DNA from: Mesorhizobium sp.
Lineage (GTDB): Bacteria > Pseudomonadota > Alphaproteobacteria > Rhizobiales > Rhizobiaceae
Reading direction: 5' to 3'
Length of the DNA stretch: 64,000 bases
Assembly: GCA_004020315.1 (NCBI GenBank)
Contig: SAQG01000028.1
Location: 1 to 64,000 of the forward strand
In this document: positions 46,585 to 54,900 of the stretch, piece after piece
Position numbering within the stretch: the stretch's first letter is position 1
Layout: the number at the start of each line of letters is the position of its first letter
Notes under the pieces: generated by a model
Seen by the model: only the letters and a program-made list of their open reading frames with translations
Database searches by the model: none
Told to the model about the DNA's origin: nothing
Made by a program: the position numbers and the translations under genes

Positions 46585-48630
46585 TCAGATCCGCAGGCTA
46601 AACCTGATGCCGTCATAGATTGCGGCGTGGATGTTGCGCGAGGCGACCGCATCGCCGATGCGGAAGAGCACGAAACCGCCTTGCGGATTGCGCGCCGGAA
46701 AAATGTCGCCGCCATTGACCAGCCGCTCGTAATCGACCGCGCCGCCGTTCTTCGACAGCGGTTTCAGTGCGAGATAGAGATCGTCGAGCGGCAGCGTGCC
46801 GTGCTCGACCACCACCTGATCGACCCGCCGCTCGCCGCGCCAGCTGTCAGCGAAGTCGGAGCCGAGCTCCGCAACCAGCTGATTGCCCTCGCGCCGCACG
46901 GAACGCAGCCGGGTGTTGATGGTTATGGTGACGCCTTTTTCCTGGAAGGCGCGCATATACGGCACGTGGTTCATGCCGCCCATTTCCGGGGCGAAGAAGC
47001 GTTCGGGCGAAACCAGCTCAAGCCTTGCGCCGCTGTTAGCGATCAGCTCGGCCGCACCCATGCCCTGATGGCCGCCATTGTCGTCATAGAGCAGCACGTT
47101 TTCGGCCGGTTTGATGCTGCCGGCCATGATATCCCAGCTCGAGGTGACGAGGTTGTCACCCGCCGCCAACGGCGGGTTCTGCGGCAGGCCGCCGGTGGCA
47201 ACCACCACCACGTCCGGCGACAGCGCCAGAACATCGTCCTTCTCCGCCCAGGTGTCATAGCGGATTTCCACGCCGAGCCGGGCGAGCTCGGCCAGCCGCC
47301 AGTCGATGATGCCGATCAACTCCTTGCGGCGTGGGTTTTGCGTCGCCAGCCGCACCTGGCCGCCGGCTTGGCTCGACGCTTCCAGCACCGTCACCTGGTG
47401 CCCGCGCTCGGCCGCGACACGCGCCGCCTCTAGACCGCCGGCACCGGCGCCGACGACGACCACCTTCCGCTTTGGTCCCTCGGTCCTCGGGATGATGTGC
47501 GGAATATCGGCCTCGCGGCCGGTTGCCGCGTTGTGGATGCACAGCGCCTCGCCGCCCTCATAGATACGGTCGAGGCAATAGGTGGCGCCGACGCAGGGGC
47601 GGATCTCGTGCTCGCGGCCCTCCATCACTTTCCGAACGATGTACGGATCGGCGATGTGGGCGCGGGTCATGCCGACCATGTCCAGCTTGCCGGTGGCGAT
47701 GGCGTGACGCGCGGTGGCAACATCGGAAATACGCGCCGCATGGAAGGTCGGGAATTGCGTCGCCGCCCTCACCTCACCAGCGAAGTCGAGATGTGGCGAC
47801 GAGCGCATGCCAGTCACCGGGATGACTTTGGTCAGCGCGGCGTCGGTTTCGATCGAGCCGCGGATGATGTTGAGGAAATCGACCTTGCCAGAGCCGGCCA
47901 GCCGCCTGGCAATCTCGACGCCTTCCTGTTTCGAAAGGCCCTTCTCAAAATCCTCGTCGGCGACCATGCGGATGCCGACGACGAACTTTTCACCGACCGC
48001 TGCCCGCACCGCGTCGAGCACCATGCCGGTGAAGCGCAAGCGGTTGTCGAGCGAACCTCCGAAATCGTCGCCGCGCTGGTTGGTGGCGGGCGACCAGAAA
48101 CCGTCCATCAGATGGCCATAGGCCTCGAACTCGATGCCGTCGAGGCCGGCGGCCTGGCAGCGCTGCGCGGCGGCGGCGTAGTCGGCGACGATGCGCTCAA
48201 TATCCCAGTCCTCGATGGTCTTGGGAAAGGCACGATGTGCCGGCTCGCGCACCGGGGAAGCTGATAATACCGGCAGCCAGTCGGCCTTGTTCCAGCCGGT
48301 GCGGCGGCCGAGATGGGTGATCTGGATCATCACCTTGCAGTCATGCTCGTGGCAGGCATCGGCGAGCTCGGTGAGCCACGGCACGATGCGGTCGTCATAG
48401 ACATGCAGATTGCCGAAAGCGGCCGGACTGTCGCGCGAGACGATCGCCGAGCCTGCGGTCATGGTCAGCGCCATGCCGCCCTTGGCCTTTTCAGCGTGAT
48501 AGAGCCGGTAGCGCTCTTTCGGCATGCCGTCCTCGGAATAGGCCGGCTCATGACTGGTCGACATGACCCGGTTCTTCAGCGTCAGGTGTTTGAGCTGATA
48601 AGGCTGGAGAAGCGGATCGTTGGTGGTCAT
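46585..48630 (-). CDS. NADH:flavin oxidoreductase of the trimethylamine dehydrogenase / N-methylproline demethylase type
   Basis: A 681-residue flavoprotein: an Old-Yellow-Enzyme TIM barrel (1 to about 345), a cluster region, then two Rossmann domains (GAGAGG near 393). Relatives are trimethylamine dehydrogenase, 2,4-dienoyl-CoA reductase and rhizobial demethylases of N-methylated prolines. In the cluster region C346, C352 and C364 match three of the four iron-sulfur cysteines of trimethylamine dehydrogenase in spacing, but the fourth position is Ala349. Either the cluster has an altered ligand or it is lost. The gene stands alone, 112 bases from the divergent queF; the substrate is not certain. 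Confidence 0.85.
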   Translation of the reverse strand: MTTNDPLLQPYQLKHLTLKNRVMSTSHEPAYSEDGMPKERYRLYHAEKAKGGMALTMTAGSAIVSRDSPAAFGNLHVYDDRIVPWLTELADACHEHDCKVMIQITHLGRRTGWNKADWLPVLSASPVREPAHRAFPKTIEDWDIERIVADYAAAAQRCQAAGLDGIEFEAYGHLMDGFWSPATNQRGDDFGGSLDNRLRFTGMVLDAVRAAVGEKFVVGIRMVADEDFEKGLSKQEGVEIARRLAGSGKVDFLNIIRGSIETDAALTKVIPVTGMRSSPHLDFAGEVRAATQFPTFHAARISDVATARHAIATGKLDMVGMTRAHIADPYIVRKVMEGREHEIRPCVGATYCLDRIYEGGEALCIHNAATGREADIPHIIPRTEGPKRKVVVVGAGAGGLEAARVAAERGHQVTVLEASSQAGGQVRLATQNPRRKELIGIIDWRLAELARLGVEIRYDTWAEKDDVLALSPDVVVVATGGLPQNPPLAAGDNLVTSSWDIMAGSIKPAENVLLYDDNGGHQGMGAAELIANSGARLELVSPERFFAPEMGGMNHVPYMRAFQEKGVTITINTRLRSVRREGNQLVAELGSDFADSWRGERRVDQVVVEHGTLPLDDLYLALKPLSKNGGAVDYERLVNGGDIFPARNPQGGFVLFRIGDAVASRNIHAAIYDGIRFSLRI

Positions 48631-48742
48631 TGTCTTCCTGCTGTTTCAAATTGTGCTAATGAACGGCAAATTTTCGTTTTTACGCATGTCGTATCCCAAC
48701 ACCGCTGCGCAGTTTGGGCGACGTGCAGCAAGGAATCCGCCC

Positions 48743-49204
48743 ATGACCGATACGAAAAACCTTACCCAGCTCGGTACCAACGTCGAGGCGCCACGGAGCC
48801 CTGAAGCGGCAGTCCTGGAAACCGTGCCGTTTTCGCGCGGCGATGGGCCGCCGGCCATCGTTCGCTTCACCTGCCCGGAATTCACCTCGCTCTGTCCGGT
48901 CACCGGCCAGCCGGACTTCGCCCATATCGTCATCGACTATGCACCCGACACGCTGCTGGTGGAATCGAAGTCGCTCAAGCTGTTCATGACCTCGTTTCGG
49001 AACCATGGCGCCTTCCATGAAGAGTGCACCGTCATGATCGGCCGCCGCATCATCGCCGCGACCAAACCACTGTGGTTGCGCATCGGCGGCTATTGGTATC
49101 CGCGCGGCGGCATTCCGATCGATGTGTTCTGGCAGACCGGGGCGCCGCCGGAAGGCGCATGGCTGCCCGACACCGGTGTTGCGCCCTATCGCGGGCGCGG
49201 CTGA
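48743..49204 (+). CDS. queF: NADPH-dependent 7-cyano-7-deazaguanine reductase
   Basis: Reduces preQ0 to preQ1 for queuosine in tRNA. The 153-residue unimodular (YkvM-type) enzyme has the thioimide cysteine C51 (SLCPVTGQPDF), D58 and E74, and the QueF motif ESKSLKLFMTSFRNHG. The chosen ATG at 48743 has an AGGAATC site; earlier starts would add an unrelated hydrophobic stretch. No other queuosine gene is adjacent. It ends 29 bases from the convergent enolase-superfamily gene. Confidence 0.95.
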   Translation: MTDTKNLTQLGTNVEAPRSPEAAVLETVPFSRGDGPPAIVRFTCPEFTSLCPVTGQPDFAHIVIDYAPDTLLVESKSLKLFMTSFRNHGAFHEECTVMIGRRIIAATKPLWLRIGGYWYPRGGIPIDVFWQTGAPPEGAWLPDTGVAPYRGRG

Positions 49205-49233
49205 GCCTGAGTTTCTACGGAACGTATGTTGCA

Positions 49234-50418
49234 TCAGTTAAGCGGCAGACGCCGGTAGCGGCCAAGATTGTTCGGGTCGCTGAAATGGCCCATCGGCCCG
49301 TGTTCGGCGAAATGCCCGGCCCAGCGCTTCATCGCAGCGGGGTCAAGTTCGACGCCCAGTCCGTTGCCCTCCGGCACACGCACCGTATTGCCGGTCTGCC
49401 GGAACGGACCGTCCTTGATGACATCGCCGATCTGCCAGCGAAACAGCGACTGCGATGCTTCGGTGATCCACGGCGTCGCCGCCACGACGTGCAGATAGGC
49501 CGATGTCATGATGCCGAGATCGTTCGAATAGCACCAGAACCCCTTGCCCATCGCCTCACAGGCGGCAATGAATTTCAGGGTTTTCGACAGTCCGCCGAGT
49601 GCTGCGAAATTGCAGACGAAGTAATCCGGCGCACCGAGCGCGACCGCCCGTCTGAGATCCGGGACGTGCGTGGAGAAGGGAATGCGCGAATGCTGGCGCA
49701 GCGCCGCCATCTCCTCGAAGGTCGCGACCGGATCCTCGTAGTTGCGGATGTTGAACGGCTCGATTTCGCGCAGCACCCAGCGCGCCGTGGTCAGCGACCA
49801 CTGCATGTTGGAATCGAGTTTGATCTGCGCCTTGTCGCCAAGCGCCTCGCGCAGCATGCGCACGGTCCTGATCTCGAGCTCGGGATCGCCCATGATCAGC
49901 TTGCCCTCGAAGATCGTCGAGCCATGCTGCTCGCGCATCTTCAGGCAGTATTCGACGATCGCTTCGGACGTCATCTCGCCACCCGCACCGCCCTGCGCGG
50001 CGCGAAACGAGAAATATTCGGAAAACGGAATGTCCTTGCGCACGGCGCCGCCGAGGACTTTGTAGAGCGGCATGTCGAACACCTTGCCTCTGATGTCCCA
50101 CAGCGCCAGTTCGACGGAGCCGAACGCCACGGAGGCGGCATTCTCGCCGGTGTTGGCGGTGATCTGCCAAGGCGGCACGCAGCGCGCCTCGCAGTCGGCA
50201 ATGTCGAGCGGATCGGCGCCGATCAGCGCCGGCGCGATCTCGGCCTTGATCACCTCGCCGAAATGCCACCAAGGCGCCTCGCCCAGTCCGACCACGCCTT
50301 CGTCCGTCTCGACCTCGATGATCGATTTCGAGGCGCCGCCATAAAGCCCGGCGGTCCACCAGAATGGGGCGTCTAGCGGAACGTTGACATGGGTGACGCG
50401 GATGTTGGTGATCTTCAT
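49234..50418 (-). CDS. Enolase-superfamily enzyme (mandelate racemase / glucarate dehydratase-like)
   Basis: A 394-residue enzyme with the N-terminal capping domain and C-terminal barrel of the mandelate-racemase/enolase superfamily. Metal ligands are recognisable at D202 (KLDSNMQW) and E228 (NYEDPV); the third is less clear near STHVPD (249-254). K173 (FEGK) is a candidate base and WCYSND (295-300) resembles the end-of-barrel segment of glucarate dehydratases. It probably dehydrates or racemises a sugar acid or betaine-like acid; the substrate cannot be read. The start is the ATG at 50418; the gene lies 11 bases after the DUF3828 pair, on the same strand. Confidence 0.8.
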   Translation of the reverse strand: MKITNIRVTHVNVPLDAPFWWTAGLYGGASKSIIEVETDEGVVGLGEAPWWHFGEVIKAEIAPALIGADPLDIADCEARCVPPWQITANTGENAASVAFGSVELALWDIRGKVFDMPLYKVLGGAVRKDIPFSEYFSFRAAQGGAGGEMTSEAIVEYCLKMREQHGSTIFEGKLIMGDPELEIRTVRMLREALGDKAQIKLDSNMQWSLTTARWVLREIEPFNIRNYEDPVATFEEMAALRQHSRIPFSTHVPDLRRAVALGAPDYFVCNFAALGGLSKTLKFIAACEAMGKGFWCYSNDLGIMTSAYLHVVAATPWITEASQSLFRWQIGDVIKDGPFRQTGNTVRVPEGNGLGVELDPAAMKRWAGHFAEHGPMGHFSDPNNLGRYRRLPLN

Positions 50419-50429
50419 CGGTTCGGTTC

Positions 50430-50981
50430 TTACTCGCACTGATATTGACTGAGCGCCCATTCGCCGGTCACCGACAAAAGGTCCGATATCTTCCAGTCGC
50501 CGTCGACCTTTTTGAACTTCCATTCCAGCCGGTGCGGATTGCCGGCAACGATAAAGGCGACGATGACCTTGGCCTCATCGCCCTTGACTGCTTCAATGGT
50601 CTTCAGGCTCTTGTCGATCTCGGCCCTGTCATACGCCGCATTGTCGAGCGCCATGTTGGGATCGAGGCACTCGCCCTGCCCCGATTTCCGCAGCGCATCA
50701 CTCTTGTCGAGCACCGATTTCGCGGGATCGGCGAAGTGGCTGCGCTGAACCCGATCGAGCTCAAGCCCGGCATGCTCGTAAAACGGTTTCACCACCGCAG
50801 TCGGCGAACCCGGCTGCACCGGGGCGCTATCAGTCGGCTGGGACGCGGCCGGCGGAGTTGCAGGTGCCGCATTGTCGGCCGGCGAATTTGCGGGCGGCGC
50901 GCCGAACAGGCCCTGAGCAGCGGTGTTGCTCAACCCCGCCGCCAGCAGGCACACAGTCGCCAGGGCCAGGGCGCGGGCCAT
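50430..50981 (-). CDS. Exported DUF3828 protein, copy 2
   Basis: A 183-residue secreted protein: signal peptide (MARALALATVCLLAAGLSNTAA), a Pro/Ala-rich linker (about 25-60), then a DUF3828-like domain (VVKPFYEHAGLEL ... LEWKFKKVDGDWKISDLLS). It is clearly paralogous to the gene just upstream (shared WSLKKVDGKWKVADI-type strand and a C-terminal Cys). The ATG at 50981 follows a GGAG site and begins 4 bases after the first copy ends. Function unknown. Confidence 0.75.
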   Translation of the reverse strand: MARALALATVCLLAAGLSNTAAQGLFGAPPANSPADNAAPATPPAASQPTDSAPVQPGSPTAVVKPFYEHAGLELDRVQRSHFADPAKSVLDKSDALRKSGQGECLDPNMALDNAAYDRAEIDKSLKTIEAVKGDEAKVIVAFIVAGNPHRLEWKFKKVDGDWKISDLLSVTGEWALSQYQCE

Positions 50982-50985
50982 GGCA

Positions 50986-51465
50986 TCACTCCGGAGTCTG
51001 GCCAGCCAGGCATTCGAGCGCACTCAGCGTCCAGCCGCTGGTCTTCGAGGTGATGTCGGCGACCTTCCATTTGCCGTCAACCTTCTTCAGCGACCAGACC
51101 ATTTCGCGTTTGGAGCCATCGCCTTCCGGGAAAAGGTTGAACATCACTGTCACGCTGGCGCTGTCGCCATCCACTGCTTCAGACAGCTTCAGCGTCTTGG
51201 CAACTGTCTTCTCGTCATAGTCCTGCGCGTCGAGACCGGGGGCGAAGTCGATGCAAGGCACTTCGTCCGGCTTGTTCTTCTGCGCCTGGTCGTTGAGGTC
51301 GAACAGCTTGGTCACCGGCTCGGTGAAACGGTCGCGGTATTTCGCGTCGGCCTCGAACTTGACCTCGGGCATGTAGAAGAACTTCACCGCATTGGATGCC
51401 GGCCCGGCCAGAGCGGCCGCAGGCGCTGTGATCGAGAGGGCGGCGGCAAGCACAGTCAGTCTCAT
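50986..51465 (-). CDS. Exported DUF3828 protein, copy 1
   Basis: A 159-residue secreted protein with a signal peptide (MRLTVLAAALSITAPAAALA) and a single DUF3828-like domain: VKFFYMPEVKF, a Cys pair (PCIDFAPG and SALECLAG), and MVWSLKKVDGKWKVADITS. A TGGAG site precedes the ATG. It lacks the Pro/Ala linker of copy 2. The two copies form a tandem duplication in one transcript and may be periplasmic; no partner suggests a role. Confidence 0.78.
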   Translation of the reverse strand: MRLTVLAAALSITAPAAALAGPASNAVKFFYMPEVKFEADAKYRDRFTEPVTKLFDLNDQAQKNKPDEVPCIDFAPGLDAQDYDEKTVAKTLKLSEAVDGDSASVTVMFNLFPEGDGSKREMVWSLKKVDGKWKVADITSKTSGWTLSALECLAGQTPE

Positions 51466-51547
51466 CCGATAATCTCCAGGCTTTCGTGGCGGGAACCGTT
51501 CAATACCACGAATCCTGCATCCCGGCTTTTTTGCGGCCCATGAAATT

Positions 51548-51591
51548 CCCTTGGGCGTTAACTCAGGCGCCCTTGGGCGTTAACTCAGGCG
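51548..51591. repeat. 22-bp perfect tandem repeat at the end of the binding-protein gene
   Basis: CCCTTGGGCGTTAACTCAGGCG occurs twice head-to-tail (51548-51569 and 51570-51591). The second copy contains the stop codon of the binding-protein gene (51585-51587); the first lies just past it. It looks like a recent slippage duplication and has no effect on the protein. Confidence 0.85.
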
Positions 51592-53234
51592 TCCAGCCAG
51601 ACGTTCTGGAGATCCATCTCGAAAGTCTGGTGGACAGCATAATTCTTCACCTTCTTGTTCATGTGGCTGTACAGCTTCTGCCAGAACGGCTGAACGATGA
51701 CGCCCGAATCCTGCAGGATCTGCTCGACGTCCTTCATGACCTCGCGGCGCTTCTCCACGTCGATGAGCGAGAGGGCCTGCTTGAGCTTGGCGTCGAAATC
51801 AGGATTCGAATACGCCGTTTCATTCCAGGCCTCGCCCGTGCGATAGCCGAGCGCCAGCACCTGAACGCCGAGCGGGCGCATGTACCAGATGGTCATGGAA
51901 TAGGGGTATTTCGTCCAGTCGTTCCAGAAGGTCGACCCCGGCAATACCGTGCGCTTCACCTTAATCCCGGCATCGCGCAGCTGGCCGGCGATCGCGTCGC
52001 CGGTGTTCTTTTGCCAATCGTCCTCGACGGTGATCAGTTCATGCTCGAAGTCGGCCTGTCCGGCCTCGGCCATCAGCTTCTTGGCGCCCGCCGCATCGCG
52101 TGTTTTCTTGGGCAGCGGGTAGTATTCCGGATGGATCGGGCTGACGTGGTGGTTTTCACCGACGGTCCCCCGCCCGGCGTAGCCAAGTTGAAGCACCGCA
52201 TTGTTGTCGACGGCCATTTGCAGGGCGTTGCGGACCCGTTGGTCGTCATAGGGCTTGTGCGTGATGTTGGTGCGGGCAACGAGCGTCGTCGCTGTCGCGA
52301 CCTCCGATTTCACCAGATCCATGTTGTCGAGGATGTCGATGAAGTCGGCGGGTGTCTCGAAATTGACGTCGATCTCGCCTGAGTCGAATGCATTCACCGA
52401 GGCGTTGAAGTCGGTGCCGTAGTCGATGAATTCCACACTGTCGAGCGGCGCTTCACCGCCCCACCACTTGCCATTCTCGCGACGCTTGACCACCGCTTTC
52501 TGGCCGACATCGTAAGAAACCAGTTCGAAGGGACCGGTGCCGATCGGCTTTTTGATCGGATCCGCACCATCGGCGTCGAATTTGCGGTGGACCACGAGCG
52601 CCGGATAGTCGGTGAAGTTCGGGATTAGCGAAATATCAGGTTCGTTCAGCTTCAGCTTGACCGTGTTGTCGTAGACCTTGGTGATCGCCCCGTCCCTGGC
52701 CTTGCCGGTTTTTGCGTCGATCAGCGCACCCACGCGCGCGGCCATCGAATTGCCGGCGGCACCCTTCTCGCACCAGCGCGTCAGATTGTAGACCACATCA
52801 TCGGCGTTGAAAGCATCGCCGTTGTTCCAGGTGACGCCCTTGCGCACATGCAGCACATATTCCGTGGCGTCATCGTTGACCTCCCAGCTTTCGAGCAGGA
52901 CCGGTTCGAATGTGAACTGGCGGGTGTAACGGACAAGCGGCTCGAGCCAGCAGCGCGAAATGTTCGCAAGTTCCACCCAGTCGTAAGTGCGCGGATCCTT
53001 CTGCGCCTTCACCGGCATCGATACGCGCAGCGTTCCGCCTTTCTTCGGCTCTTCGGCCAAAGCCCGTCCCGGCACCGCAAGACCGATCATACCGTAGGCA
53101 AGGGCCGTCGATGCCCCGAACGCGCTTGCCAGCGCTAGAAACTCGCGCCGATCCATCCGGCCTGAGCGGGCTTCTTTAGCCATCGCCTCGATCGCATTCG
53201 GCACGCGATCACCGTTGCTTCTGAAGAGTGCCAT
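51585..53234 (-). CDS. Tat-exported ABC transporter substrate-binding protein (family 5)
   Basis: A 549-residue SBP_bac_5 protein of the peptide/opine/nickel cluster. Near residue 26 it has a twin-arginine motif (MDRREFLALASAFG) followed by a hydrophobic stretch ending GRALA, so it is exported folded. The ligand domain has family phrases (GVTWNNGDAFNADDVVYNL, DYGTDFNASVNAFDSGEIDV). It follows the MttB-like gene by 41 bases (the longer frame overlaps it) and has a strong GGGAGGAAAAA site. No permease or ATPase is adjacent, so it either borrows another transporter or acts as a sensor. Confidence 0.9.
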   Translation of the reverse strand: MALFRSNGDRVPNAIEAMAKEARSGRMDRREFLALASAFGASTALAYGMIGLAVPGRALAEEPKKGGTLRVSMPVKAQKDPRTYDWVELANISRCWLEPLVRYTRQFTFEPVLLESWEVNDDATEYVLHVRKGVTWNNGDAFNADDVVYNLTRWCEKGAAGNSMAARVGALIDAKTGKARDGAITKVYDNTVKLKLNEPDISLIPNFTDYPALVVHRKFDADGADPIKKPIGTGPFELVSYDVGQKAVVKRRENGKWWGGEAPLDSVEFIDYGTDFNASVNAFDSGEIDVNFETPADFIDILDNMDLVKSEVATATTLVARTNITHKPYDDQRVRNALQMAVDNNAVLQLGYAGRGTVGENHHVSPIHPEYYPLPKKTRDAAGAKKLMAEAGQADFEHELITVEDDWQKNTGDAIAGQLRDAGIKVKRTVLPGSTFWNDWTKYPYSMTIWYMRPLGVQVLALGYRTGEAWNETAYSNPDFDAKLKQALSLIDVEKRREVMKDVEQILQDSGVIVQPFWQKLYSHMNKKVKNYAVHQTFEMDLQNVWLDA

Positions 53235-53275
53235 TTTTTCCTCCCTTATGGTTCCGTCAGGTCTTCGCCTGTCCA

Positions 53276-54805
53276 TCAACTAACGCTGTCAGGCAGCTTC
53301 TCCTCGCGCCGCGCGATGAAGTCTGTCAGCCCGTCGGCGATCCCCTCATCGAGCTTCGGCTCCTCATAATCCGCGAGCATGTTGCGCGCTTTCTCGCGGC
53401 CGCGCGTGTCGTGGTCCTTTGCCCCTTCAGCCTTCCACTGTTCGTACGAATTGAAGTCCATGATGCTGGGCATGAAGAAGGCGGACTCGAAATGTTCGAG
53501 CGTGTGCTGGGTGCCGAGGAAATGGCCCTGCGGCCCCACCTCGCGGATTGCTGCCATCGCCTCCTTGAAATCGTCGAAGGAGAGCCCGCCGGCATATTTG
53601 TACCAGCCGACAAGCTGTTCGCAGTCGGTAGCGAATTTCGAATAGCCGCAGGTCAGGCCGGCTTCGAGCCATCCGGCGGAGTGCCAGATGTAGTTGGCGC
53701 CGGCAAGGATGGCGGCATGCATCAGCATGTTCGCCTCGTAGCCCGCTTGGGCGTCGTTCAGCTTCGACCCGACATGGAAGCCCGACGTGCGCCACGGCAG
53801 CCGGTATTTCCGCGCCAGTGCGCCCATCAGATACATCATCTGGGCGGCCTCCGGCGTGCCGCCCATGGGAGCGCCGGTCTTCATGTCCACCGTAACCATG
53901 AACTGTCCGTAGATCTGCGGCGAACCCGGACGGAGGAGCTGTGTGAACGCGACGCCCGCCAGCGCTTCCGCATTGACCTGGGCGACCGCACCTACGGCAG
54001 AGGCCGAAGTCGAGGCGCCACATAGCGCGAAGGGCGCGAGAATCAGCGGCTGGTTGTGGCGCGCATAGACCTTCATCGCGTCCAGCATGGTAGCATCCCA
54101 CACCAGCGGCGAATTGCAATTGGTGATCGACACCAGGACCGGGTTGTCACGGACATAGTCCTCGCCGAACACGATGCCTGCCATCGCCATCGTATCTTCC
54201 GCTCGATCCTTGGACGTTACAATGCCCATGAACGGCTTGTCGGAGTGCTTCAGCGCTGAATGGATGATGTGGAGGTGACGCTTCGGCACAGGAATTTCCA
54301 TCGGCTCGCAGATGATCGAGCTCGACGAGTGCAGCGCCGGCGCCATGTAGGCGAGCTTGTGGAAATTTTGAAGGTCGGCGAGCGTGCCATAGCGCCTGAC
54401 GTTGTCGAGGTCACGCACATAAGGCGCGCCATACATCGGCACGAAGATGGAGTTGCTTCCGCCCACGCGCACCGAACGCTGCGGATTCCTAGCATTGAGC
54501 GTGAACTCCGACGGGACCTTCGATACGAGCTCCATCAAGAGGCTGCGGTCGATCCGGACTCTTGTGTCTGAGACATCGGCTCCCGCCGCCTTCCAGAGTG
54601 CAATGGCCTCGTCGTCGCGGAACTCGCATCCCACTTCTTCCAGGATGCTGAGCGACTCCTGGTGGATCAGTTCCACCGCCTCGTCCGGGACCATCTGATA
54701 CACCGGAATCTTACGGACCAGGGTCGGAAACGACGCTATGGGAGTTCCCCGCAGCGCCTTGCGCCCCAGGCGGCCACCCGCTCGACGGGCGGCCGGTGCG
54801 TTCAT
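53276..54805 (-). CDS. MttB-family (non-pyrrolysine) methyltransferase
   Basis: A 509-residue member of the trimethylamine methyltransferase MttB superfamily. True MttB reads an amber codon as pyrrolysine; here the frame has none, as in the glycine-betaine and related quaternary-amine members (MtgB-type). These move a methyl from a quaternary amine to a corrinoid protein. No corrinoid protein or ligase is beside it, though metH is in the window. It is divergent from a LysR gene and is followed by the Tat-exported binding protein, suggesting uptake or sensing plus demethylation of one compound. Confidence 0.88.
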   Translation of the reverse strand: MNAPAARRAGGRLGRKALRGTPIASFPTLVRKIPVYQMVPDEAVELIHQESLSILEEVGCEFRDDEAIALWKAAGADVSDTRVRIDRSLLMELVSKVPSEFTLNARNPQRSVRVGGSNSIFVPMYGAPYVRDLDNVRRYGTLADLQNFHKLAYMAPALHSSSSIICEPMEIPVPKRHLHIIHSALKHSDKPFMGIVTSKDRAEDTMAMAGIVFGEDYVRDNPVLVSITNCNSPLVWDATMLDAMKVYARHNQPLILAPFALCGASTSASAVGAVAQVNAEALAGVAFTQLLRPGSPQIYGQFMVTVDMKTGAPMGGTPEAAQMMYLMGALARKYRLPWRTSGFHVGSKLNDAQAGYEANMLMHAAILAGANYIWHSAGWLEAGLTCGYSKFATDCEQLVGWYKYAGGLSFDDFKEAMAAIREVGPQGHFLGTQHTLEHFESAFFMPSIMDFNSYEQWKAEGAKDHDTRGREKARNMLADYEEPKLDEGIADGLTDFIARREEKLPDSVS

Positions 54806-54885
54806 AGAGACCCCATCTTGCTGCTACCCACCAAATCTATCCAGACAAAATGCAGCTGTGACGCTGGAAAATCCTGATCGCTTGT

Positions 54886-54900
54886 ATAAGCTCAGCTTAT
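54886..54900. promoter_or_regulatory. LysR-type palindrome overlapping the lysR start codon
   Basis: ATAAGCTCAGCTTAT is a perfect 15-base palindrome around a C and contains a T-N11-A pair, the LysR-box form. Its last bases are the first two of the lysR ATG at 54899. It lies between lysR and the MttB-like gene, so binding could repress lysR and activate mttB. Confidence 0.55.

Noticed and set aside
53276..54805. Pyrrolysine-containing MttB
   Set aside because: The frame contains no in-frame TAG and no pyl genes are nearby, so it is the non-pyrrolysine type.
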